This document shows positions 13,301 through 25,115 of a stretch of 64,000 bases of DNA, piece by piece. Position numbers and translations under genes: made by a program. A model generated the notes under the pieces. It had not been told where the DNA came from and did not search any database. It was given only the letters and a program-made list of their open reading frames with translations. The DNA lies in contig CM037866.1 in the NCBI GenBank assembly GCA_021292105.1, positions 3,456,607-3,520,606 of the forward strand, given 5' to 3'. The stretch is from Anadara kagoshimensis. Lineage: Eukaryota > Mollusca > Bivalvia > Arcoida > Arcidae. Numbering within the stretch: position 1 is the first letter of the stretch; every line of letters starts with the position of its first letter.

Positions 13301-16300
13301 CTTGGCACCCTAAAGAACCCTGTTGTATAATGCCATAAGCGCAACGCACAGGTAAAATTTATGCACTTTTGCCTATAGCTGGCAACGTCTCGATATAAGT
13401 GAAATATTCTTGATTGGGACGTTAAACACCATTACTCACTCACTCACTGTACATTGCTGTAAAAGCAGCTGGCCATTAGTTTTCAAAGCTTTGAGACAGC
13501 CCTGTAAGAATGAATTTTTGTCACACATGTGACAAGGCAATCCAGCTATTTAACCTGTGCTAGCAGGGATTTATCAAGGGCCTATTTAGGGCCGAAATTT
13601 GGCCCTATTCCCAATGGAAAAAACATTGATTTTTTCCCAAAATGGGCTGAGAAAATTCCCAATTAGAAAATCGTACCAGACACATAGCTGAAGTCTGGCC
13701 ATAAAAGTGGCTGCTTTTCTCAATCTTCAATCAACTCAAGACACTAAAAGCATTAGATTTAATCATTAATGGCATCAAAAATGATGTCAAAGTTTTCTCA
13801 AAATGAGCAAAAAGTTGATAGTTTTTCCCAATTTTTAGTTTAGGGCCTTTTCCCAAAAGACCCTGATAAATCCCTGGCTAGATTTTCCTGTCTCGCCCTT
13901 GTTGAGACAGATCACACAAACCATCTTCCGCATTAATTGGATTTCTTTGACTTTTTAATCCAGTTCTTTAAAAATATAGAGGGCATTCTGGATGAAACAC
14001 GATCACTTACGGACACTAAATTGATGATGTCATAATCATTTTACTCAAGAACATCAACATAATTCGATGATGTCATTTTCAGACGGCAGGGATGGTGGCA
14101 TAAAAAATGAAGATTGGCCTTCAAAAAGATACAATAAAACCTGGTTGATAATGCCCCTCAATAATTTGTTTATCACCACATTATTATGAACTTGCAAAAT
14201 CACTTTGTGAACTCAACTCCTCCTGCAGTTTTCAACCAAAAAACTTGAAACTTCACAGAATGTTTCTATAAATATTGAAGATGTGCATCTGACTTTCTGG
14301 AAATATTTCAGGATTTTTTCCCCATTTTCCAGACTTTGAAACTTAGTTACTTTGTAATGTATATCAAAGATGTGCGCCTGACTTAATGGCAACCCGGCCC
14401 ATTGAGTCTTTGACCCATTTTTTTTTTTTTATAAGCTCTCTCATTTTATCGTTAAACCTCTTTTGAATGCGATAACTTGAATGAACAAATGGAGGCAATA
14501 TGTTGAGGCTTCACTGTATATATCATATAACATTGTGATGTAAGCAATATTCTCTTGACAAAGAGCATAATTCAACCTGTTAAATAAATTCAGTTTTTCT
14601 CCACCTTCTCGCTATTTGAACTTTTCTTCAGATTTTAACTTTTAAAACACCAGTATAAACGGATTAATTTCATTTCTCTTTCAGTTTTTGTTTGTTTTTC
14701 TTATGAAAATGAAGATCGGTTATTTATCCAGCAATTAGCTCGGTTTGTTTGCATGTCTGTCTGTACCTGTCTATTGAGAATAATAACAACCGGTGTCCAT
14801 CGGAGGGTGTCATGGTTGTTAAAGACTCCAACGACAGGACAAACAGAGGTGTGTCACTTGTTGGAGAAGAGTTATGTAAAATGCAGGTGCTTTTTGTGTA
14901 ACTAATAGAAAAATTAAATTTGGATTTAAATCTGAAGGTAAGTTTTAATTTGGATTTGTTAATTAAATTTGAATTATGAATTTTTATATTGGTGGTAAAA
15001 GACTGGTGTTTTTTGAATAACCAACAGGAAAATTAAAATTGGGATTTTTAATACGATTAAAAAAAATAATTTAATTTGAATTATGTTTTTGTACAGAGTG
15101 GGTTTAATGAGTGATGATGATAATGAGTACCGGTAATTCTGATGCTGATGATGATAATTAGTTATTTTGTTGGTGATTGTGATGATGATGATGATGATGT
15201 TGATGTTGATGATGATGATGATGATGATGATATGTGTTTTTTGAATACCAGTAACCCACGGGGTTCAATAAAAATTGGATTCATTAATTGGACCTAATAT
15301 TATAGTAATAATGAATTTGTTTTTGTTAAAAGGCTGGTGCTTTGTGGGTTGACAACAGAAAAAAATTGGATTAATATCTTAAGATGGGTTTTAATCAGAT
15401 TATGTTATTCCGAATTTGAAGTAATTGTGGATTTTTATGCATCAGGTTAAAGACAGCTGCCTTTTGAATATAATTTACACAAAGGAAAATTAACATTCAA
15501 TTATTAAATATCTGACAGGATTTTGTTAATTGCGCTTATAGTACCTGTAATTCCGATTTTTTGTGTTCCATGTTAAATTCAGACAGGTGCTGTTTGAATA
15601 ACCCATATGAAAATTAATTGGATTATTCATTATCTGACGGGATTTCCTTTATTGGGTTTAATATAATATTGTTTTTGGTAACAGAAAAAAAATTAAAATT
15701 TGATTAACATCTGGCGATGAATCTTAAATATAATTGTTAATTGGTCTAATAGTAATTATGAATTTTTAAATTTTATTTCTTAAGTCTTGCCACCAAGTCT
15801 TCAATTAAGGTACATGTCATTTCTCAAGAAAAATACTGGGACATAAAACCCACTCCAATCAATCACTCAACCTTAATCTTAACAAACCACAATGGTAACT
15901 CAGTTGGTAGAGTGTTGGCTCCATAATTGGGAGGTTGTGGGTTCAAACCCAGGTCTGACCCACTAGAAAGAGGGTGGTGATAGTTCTTTTATCAACTGCT
16001 TAATGGCATTACAGAATTAAAGTCACGGTTCTTTCAGATGGGAACTTAAAATAAACGAGATCCAGTGTCACAATAGACATGGCACGACAAAGAAACCTGT
16101 TGTATAATGCCATCAGTGCAACACAAAGGCAAAATTTCTGCCTATAGCTGGAGACATCTTGATATAAGTGAAATACTCTCTACTGGAAAATTAAACACAA
16201 TTACTCAACTCATCCCTCAACAAAAGTACTGGAACCTAAGACCCCATTCCTTCAATCGATCAAGGGCGCGGTGGCCTAATGGATAAGACGTCAGTCTTCA

Positions 16301-19300
16301 AATCCAGGGTCTCTCACCGCTGTGAGTTCGAGTCCCGCTCGGACCACATGTGGGAAAGTGAATTTTCCTTACCGTTGGCCTTTACTGATTCACCTGGTAT
16401 CAGTATAATGGACTGGGGGAGTGGTACGCTTGTCTGCGGCGTACTGACTCTGTGAGCTAGCACGGTAAAGTCGCCCTGAGTGTGCCCTAGTACAAGGCAG
16501 ACCATACAACACAGTCGCACTTCACATGCAGACACAAAAATTGTTCATAGATTAATCCATAGAGATTAATTAAATAGTTCTCGTCGCGAATAGCTGAAAA
16601 ATTGCTGATGCGACGTTAAGCAACATTCAACCAACCAACCTTCAATCGATCAATCAACCTAAAAACTTCACAAAAGTGCATTGCCTGATTGTTTAATCAA
16701 TATTTAAATACACTAATATATAATTTTTATGTGAAAATTTTCAGCATTCTATTACGATATGTATGACGTTAAAGTGATGAATGGATAATCACCTGTTATC
16801 GATTTTTAACACCCACCTCAAATTTGTTTGTCTCTATTGAGTCTCAAAATTATTTAAAGACTTGTTTTTATTTTAAATCTTTAAAAATCTGAATCCTTGT
16901 GTGAGAATATTTTAATTTCTTTATTAGTAATTTGTTTAAATTTGTTAAAGATTATGTGAATATTATTTTTAAAATGACTTAATACTATTTCGAACCATTT
17001 TGCGATATTAAATGTTGGTCTTGTCTTATGTATTCATTACAATATACATTTGTGTGTATATATATTTTTATCAAACTTTTTCTTTTCATTTTATTTGGAT
17101 TTTGACTCTCGGCAAGGCAAGGTAGGTAGGCTTTCAATGTTACAAAAAAATTGTAAAAATCTTTAAAAAGAATTCTTTTTAAGGAATTAATAGATAAAAG
17201 TTTTGACATACACTGCCATCCATAAATACCTATTCAAATTTACGTTTGTAAAAATTAATTTTCTGTTCAAGGAATTAAGTTTTGACAATTAATACACTGC
17301 CATCCATAATAAACTATATACAAATTTATATTGTAAAATTCTAAAAAATTGATTTTATTTTCTTTTAAAGAAATTATAAACACCTATTCAAATTAACATT
17401 TATAAAAATCTAAAATTTTGATTTTTTTCTTTTTAAGGAATTAGTATTAAAAAAGTTTCAACAATACATTGCCATCCACAAACAACTATTCAAATTTATA
17501 TTTGTTAAAATCTAAAATGTCTGAAAAAAATATTTTTGAAAATTATTTTTTAACAACATTTATAATAGATATTTTTAAGGAATTATATTATTTTTAAAAA
17601 GTTTCAGCAATTGCATACACTTTGTTTATAATTAATTTTTTTTGTGAAAGTGTATATTTCTTACTAATTTGAAGACCAACTTAAAAGGAAATAATTTTTT
17701 ACATCTGATATTCACCACCCCAGGTTTTGACTTTGGCCACATACAAATAATTAGAAAATTCAAAATGACTGTCTTTGATATAAATGAAAGAATCTAGGGC
17801 ATTAAACTCCATTACTCCACTCCACCATCTCAGAACTGACCAGCCTGATATAAGTTAAAGAATCTTGACTGGAGTGTAAAACACCATTTCTACACTCCAC
17901 TCTACCATCCCAGAACCGACCAGCTCGATATAAGTTAAAGAATCTTGACTGGGGAGTAAAACACCTTTTCTACACTCCACTCCACTCCACCATTTCAGAA
18001 CTGACCATTTTGATATAAGTTAAAAAAATCTTGTCTGGTGCGTAAAACACCCATTTCTACACTCCACTCCACTATCCAAGAACTGACTAGTCCGATATAA
18101 GTGAAAGAATCTTGGCTGGACTATAAAACACCTTTTCTCCACTCCACTCCAACATTTCAGAACTGACCGGCTCGATATAAGTTAAAAAACCTTGCTGGAC
18201 TGTAAAACACCATTTCTCCACTCCACTATCCCAGAACTGACTAGTCCGATATAAGTTAAAGAATCTTGTCTTGATCGTTAAACACCACTTCTTCACTCCA
18301 CTCTACCATCCCAGAACTGACTAATTTGATATAAGTAACATATATTTTGGTTTTTTTTTTCAGAGTACTGGTAATATGAAAGTTATTTGAACTCTGACAA
18401 AGTGATAGATAGTATAATAGATATGCAGCAGATGATGACAATGTTAAAACATGGTATTCAGCAAGGAGGACTTTTATTGGTATTGTTATTGTGCTGCCAA
18501 AATATCAACTCTCAAATAATAAGTAAGTACCAGTGTATAAAATTCAATTGATTTATTTGGATGTGTTCATTCGTTCGTTTGTTGGTTCATTCGTTCGTTT
18601 ATTTCTTCTTTCATTCGTTTGTTCGTTTGTTTATTCGTTCTTTTGTTTGTTCTTTCATTCATTTATTCATTTGTTCATTCATTCGTTTGTTCGTTCGTTC
18701 TTCATTCATTCATTCATTTGCAATTAGTTTATTAATTTATTTGTTTTTGATTTTATTTCATTGAAGTTTTTAATTTATGCAATTGAATTTTTTTAAATTT
18801 ATTTAATTGATTTGGTTTATTTAGTTGCATTTCATTTTTGTCAATTAAATTGAATGTTTTTATTAATTGAATTAATTGGTTAATTGTGTTTGTATTTATT
18901 TGTATTCTATTTTGGTTTATCATTGAATTTATTTATTTATTTATTTACTTAATTACTTATTCATTTGTGTTTGATGTATTTTTACTTAATTGATTTTTTA
19001 AATTTTTTTCATTGCATTTGGTTTATTAATTTATTTGCATTTCAGTTTGGTTAATTATTGAATTTATTTATTGATTTTTTTATGTGAGGTTAAGTATAAG
19101 GTCACTTGGGTCTTATTTTCTTTCTCTGTTTTTCAGTCCCTGCTACACAACCTAAGATTATCGGAAATCCAAATATAGTCCATGCTGAATTTGCTACATT
19201 CACTTGTGCTTCATCGGGGAACCCAGCTCCAATTGTCAGATGGAAGTTGGCTCATGAAGATGTAATGAATGTCAAGGTCGCACCAATTGTAAACTTTTTT

Positions 19301-22300
19301 GTCAACACTTCGGTCACGTTCCTAGCTCTTTACGAAGATAACGGGAAGAATTTGTCGTGTATCGTGGATCAGACGGGCAACGGCAACTCAAACCTTACAG
19401 ATTATGTTACTCTATATATTAGTTGTAAGTATGACTTAGTGAGAGAAGGTAAGGACAGGTGTCACACGAGGCAAGTTGTAAGTATGACTTAGTGAGAGAA
19501 GGAAAGGACAGGTGTCACACGAGGCAAGTTGTAAGTATGACTTAGTGAGAGAAGGAAAGGACAGGTGTCACACGAGGTAAGTTGTAAGTATGACTTAGTG
19601 AGAGAAGGAAAGGACAGGTGTTACACGAGGTAAGTTGTAAGTATGACTTAGTGAGAGAAGGAAAGGACAGGTGTCACACGAGGCAAGTTGTAAGTATGAC
19701 TTAGTGAGAGAAGGAAAGGACAGGTGTCACACGAGGTAAGTTGTAAGTATGACTTAGTGAGAGAAGGAAAGGACAGGTGTTACACGAGGTAAGTTGTAAG
19801 TATGACTTAGTGAGAGAAGGAAAGGACAGGTGTCACACGAGGCAAGTTGTAAGTATGACTTAGTGAGAGAAGGAAAGGACAGGTGTCACACGAGGCAAGT
19901 TGTAAGTATGACTTAGTGAGAGAAGGAAAGGCCAGGTGTCTCACGAGGCAAGTTGTAAGTATGACTTAGTGAGAGAAGGTAAGGCCAGGTGTCTCACGAG
20001 GTAAGTTGTAAGTATGACTTAGTGAGAGAAGGAAAGGACAGGTGTTACACGAGGTAAGTTGTAAGTATGACTTAGTGAGAGAAGGTAAGGCCAGGTGTCT
20101 CACGAGGTAAGTTGTAAGTATGACTTAGTGAGAGAAGGTAAGGACAGGTGTTACACGAGGTAAGTTGTAAGTATGACTTAGTGAGAGAAGGAAAGGACAG
20201 GTGTTACACAAGGCAAGTTGTAAGTATGACTTAGTGAGAGAAGGTAAGGCCAGGTGTCTCACGAGGTAAGTTGTAAGTATGACTTAGTGAGAGAAGGTAA
20301 GGACAGGTGTTACACGAGGCAATATGAGACGAGATGAGATAGGTGAGTAAGTATGTGATCAAAAACAAACATACTAATCCATGTCAGAATCACAATCCAG
20401 AGGCAAAGTAAACACTTGGGAACTGACAAGTCAGGTTAGACACGTGAACTTCCACCAGGGAAGTGAGGTCGGGTGCTCCGGAAGGGTAAGCACCTCCTGT
20501 TTAGCTAGCTACACCCGCCACATGTGTAATCAAAATTGTGTGACCGGAACATGGAACTATGGGATGTCAAATATATCAGGGCAATCCTTGACACAGAGAC
20601 ATCCAACTTGTCAACAATACTGTGATGACAAGTTGAGGCAAAATGGGATAGGGTGAGACATGGCTAGGCAAGGTGTCACATGAGGGGAGGCAAGGTGATG
20701 CCAGTCAAGGTGAGATAATGCCAGGCCAGTTACGGTGAGATGAAATGAGGTGACGTGAGACAAAGAAAGGGAAAAAAGTTGTAAGTACTTTTAGGTTACC
20801 ATAAAAACTAGTGTTATTTATGCAGGTGATTTTAAGGTTAAAATTTTGGTGAAAAGGTTGTACTTCTGTAAATTTTGCCCCCAAAAATTTCCAGAATCTG
20901 AATGAGGTGGGTGAGGGGAGGTAAGTTGTCTGTGAATAAGTGATGTAATCTATAAGCTGGTATTTTAAATCACTTAATCAATGGTTCTATTTTTGATTGG
21001 TTTCAATCAGAATTAACATGAATGAACTACTATAAACCAACTTTTATTCACCAAAATTTAATTTTCGCGATTCTCTTACCAAAACCAATTTGCGTCTATA
21101 AACTTTCACAATATCCTTTTAAGCTGAATATTTAATATTAATTTAAACATTTTTGGAAACAAGTTTGAGGTGATTAACTTTCGAGATTATTTTGTCATCG
21201 CAAAATACACGAAAGTTAATCGCATGGAATAAAAGTTGATTTACAGTTTGATAATAACTAAAATACTACATGTATTTCAATTTCAGGATTTTCCTTACAT
21301 TGGAGAGAAACTTAATAAAAATAAATAAAAAATTAAAAAAGATATTTGTTGTGTTTTTATTTTGACGTTTTGAAATTAAATTTTTAATCGATTGTCATTT
21401 AATAAAATGACTGGTTTTCCTGACTTCAATCTCCTTGCTAAATCTATAAAATCACGTACAAAATTGTGAAAATCTACTGTGATGCCCTTCTGCACAATGA
21501 TGTGCAGGCAGACAAACCTGTCTATAAAAGCCACCCAAGGGAACCTTTAAAAATGGCCCTTATGAGTGGATGGCTAGAAAAAACAGGTTCAAATAACTTG
21601 AATAAAAACTGATTGGGTTAAAATTATTTGACAGGTCTTTAAAAGCAATTGGCCCTTATGTAAATGTGGCCTTTAAGGGAAGGTGGCCCTTATAAAAAGG
21701 TGACCTTTAAAATCAGATGGCCTTTAAAAGCAGGTGTCTCTTAAATTAATGTGCCCTTTAAGACATGTTTGACTGTATTTGTAAATAATTAATTTTCTTT
21801 TTGTGTATATCAGATGCCACGACTCCAAGGCCAGGTAAAGATAAATGCTTGTTTTTCATTCTCGGCTAATGCATTATTTAGCATGGGAAAACAGTTATTG
21901 TTTTATGTGCAGCTAAATGTAGTGTTTATAAAGTTTGTACTAGTTTTGTTTGAAGTCTACCAGTGCTCGCTTTGTATGTAGAAAGTCTGAGATTTTTTTT
22001 TTCATTTTGCATCTATCCTTAAAAAATCTGTATGTCTTAATTGTTGCAGGTCCCCTGTCTGATTGTGTGTACATCACTTGATTAGCCTCGCACCCAAATA
22101 AGCATGAGTCACCATTTTTATGTGCATGTCTCATTCTGAGTCTAACATGTATACAAATGATTCAGAGTCTGTTACCGTTGTAATAATGTGCATCCGATTC
22201 TGACTCTGTTACCAAGATTATAACATGTAACAGATTCAGAGTTTGTTACCATGGTTATAATGTGTGTCTCATTCTGAGTCTGTTACCAAGGTTATAACAA

Positions 22301-25066
22301 CTGATTCTTACTTTGTTACCATAGTTATAATGTGTGCCTCATTCTTACTCTGTTACCATGGTTATAACATGTAACAGATTAGGAGTCTGTTACCATGGTA
22401 ATGATGTAACATTCTGTTGCAGTGGTAATATATGTGCCTCATTCTGAGTCAGTTACCATGGTAATGATGTAACAGAGTCTGTTACCATGGTTATAATATT
22501 ATATATCATATGATTATTCTGTTTTATGTACATGTTTGTCTATTTTGCATTGTCAGTTGCCTCTGGCTTCATGCATAATTGGTCAGTCGGTATATCCTGA
22601 AACGTGATTAGTCAGTCAATACATCCTAGAATGTGATTGGTCAGTCTGTATATCCTTAAATGTTATTGGTCAGTGGGTATGCATGAATAAATTGGCATGA
22701 TAAAGCACTACTTTATTTCTTCGAAACAGCCCATCATAAATCAGACACTTGCTCGCTTGCTAAGTCTGTATATCCCAAAATGCATGAACTGCACAGGTCT
22801 TGTTGCCATGGCTACTGCCTTTTTTATACCCATTGCTATATGGTAGCTTTTTTATTTCACGATGTAATCATAAAATGACATTTCTTTCCAGACTTTCAGA
22901 AAAGTTAGACTTATTCAGTTTAAGATAAGCAAGTTTGAGTGCACTTTGCCAATTAAGTAATATGACTTGATCCAATTATAAAACGGGTCAATTTTTTTCT
23001 GAATTGTACGCTTAAAGTTTTATCAAGTCTAATGGTGAATAATTGTCCCATAAAAATGATGACGTATACATAGGTAATTTCAGGTGAAATTGACAGATCG
23101 ACGGCCATGCCCATAATGTTCCCACAAAGGCCGACATGCTTGAATTAGATGCAAAAAGAATGAGAACTTGACCTGAATTGTGCTATTTAACCCCTTAACC
23201 CCCGTAAGCGCCATAGAGCGCCAACCGGATTTTCAGGCGGTGTGTTGTACATATTTTGATGTAAAAATCGTAAATATTGACGGATCGACATAAACTTGGT
23301 ATCATAGGAAACTACAGAACATTATCTACAAATAATATTCTTCAGGTTTTTTGATAGAAAGAATATTTCAGTTCGAATTTTTTATTTGAAATTTGTGGAA
23401 CGGTTTCATTTTTTACGTGATTAAAATTTTGAGTTGTTTTTCCTCCGTTTTTTCTAGAGAAAAAGTAACTCGTTCAAACTTTTGAAATAGTTTATTAATT
23501 TGGTTAAAAATCAGAGTTTTATGAAAAGCAGGAAAAGGTTGTTTGTTTTATGTAAAGAAATAAAGACATAAATAGTATAAAATTTATCACACTGAACAAT
23601 TACAACTTTTTGTGTTCATAACGTTTCACTTGACGTTTTTACTTTCATCCGGGAAAACGTGTATTCTTTTTTATTTTTACACACTGTCGAGTTTGAAGCA
23701 TTTAAAATTCTACAACAGTCACTATATAATTCACAAAATCTATGCCGTTAGAAAGCTTTTTTCCTCCGGTTTTTACACATATAAAATTTATATTCTAGAC
23801 ATGATATCAATTTAACGATTCGAAATCTTCAACAGGTGCATTCGATGTAAAATTTTCAACCAATTTTTACATGTCAACATCTACAAGGTGCAACTCGATC
23901 GATTTTTTTGTATCGATGTTTACGGGGTCTTTTCAAAATCAATTTTCGAAAACTTTTTTATTTTCACAATCAAATATTGGATATTGAAGTTGATGCATCT
24001 AAGAATTTATGTTCATTATACATGGTTGACTAAAAAAGATCTTGTCAGTTCATTATTCATCACGTTTTGCATCGACAGGCAGGTCTGTGTAAACAGCAAA
24101 GAAGTAAACGTCATGGGTCATTGCTAGTTTTGTGGTTCATTGTGCATCTGTAAGCATATACAGAAATATTGAGTGAGTTTGGAAGATTTGTGTTAAAATA
24201 TGCTACATATCTATTTCTTAAAAACTTTTATCATTGAACTCTGGGCATAGATTTATGTACTCTACACGTCCTGCGCACAAACTTTGTCGCGTCTAAGAAC
24301 TGTCTTCTACTACGTCCGTACAGTGTATCTAAAAATATAGGGGCACGGCGCGGGCTTGCATCGGGTTTTATTTTATATTTGTATCAGCTATATTTTAAAT
24401 TTATATTTATATATTTTTGTATTCATCATGAGTGTAAGTATAATGTAAATATTCTAGATAAATATAGACTGCGAAATGATTGCTGGTCTCGGCACACTTT
24501 TTTATAAACAGAAGTCGAGAAATATACGTAAAGTGCAATATTTACAGTTCAAAAAACAATATCTGTGAGGTACAATTCTACGAACGATTCAGTTCAAAAC
24601 AAAATAAGTTACTGATCAATAACTCCTGCTAAAGCTGACGGAGAAATAAAAATAATAAAGATAATATTCAATTATTCAAAATATAAAAAATTACAAAAAA
24701 TGATTTCTAAAGAAATTCAGTTACAAAGACCGTATGCATCAGATTTGTTTTGATTTTTTTGCAAAGATTGCATTGTATTACACTTATTCATGATGGTGAT
24801 GGTACGCTTTTTGCTGTCAATATAGTAAAAAAAATATGCTTTTAAAATTCCACAACATATCCAGTATTGTAATATATTTTTTAAAATCCTTCTTGGAAGA
24901 TTGAAGCTTATTAAATTGTTCCTTCCACTTCATGTGGAAGTCCCGGTACCTTGAATAGAACTGCACTCACACAGAACTGCATGAGAAAGTTCGTCAGTTC
25001 ACAAAGTGGTTTCCAGGGCTTCGGTTTTCTCCACCATACCAGAAAGAAATAACCACCTTGATATAA

Positions 25067-25115
<49 letters not shown>

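Noticed and set aside
16314-16535. Conserved minus-strand frame repeated at 4023, 16314 and 44642
   Set aside because: It is the reverse strand of the SINE-B body; conservation is that of the SINE, not of a protein.
18533-18764. Phe/Val/Arg/Ser-rich frames on the + strand
   Set aside because: Translation of the TTCG microsatellite.
19425-20322. CRISPR-like array of regular 53-bp repeats
   Set aside because: Units are near-identical through their whole length, with no unique spacers, and the context is a eukaryotic intron. It is a minisatellite.
23612-24127. Transposase remnants in the piggyBac-type element
   Set aside because: The two short + strand frames are Phe/Ile/Tyr-rich, show no DDD-type or Cys-rich signature and look like AT-rich noise.
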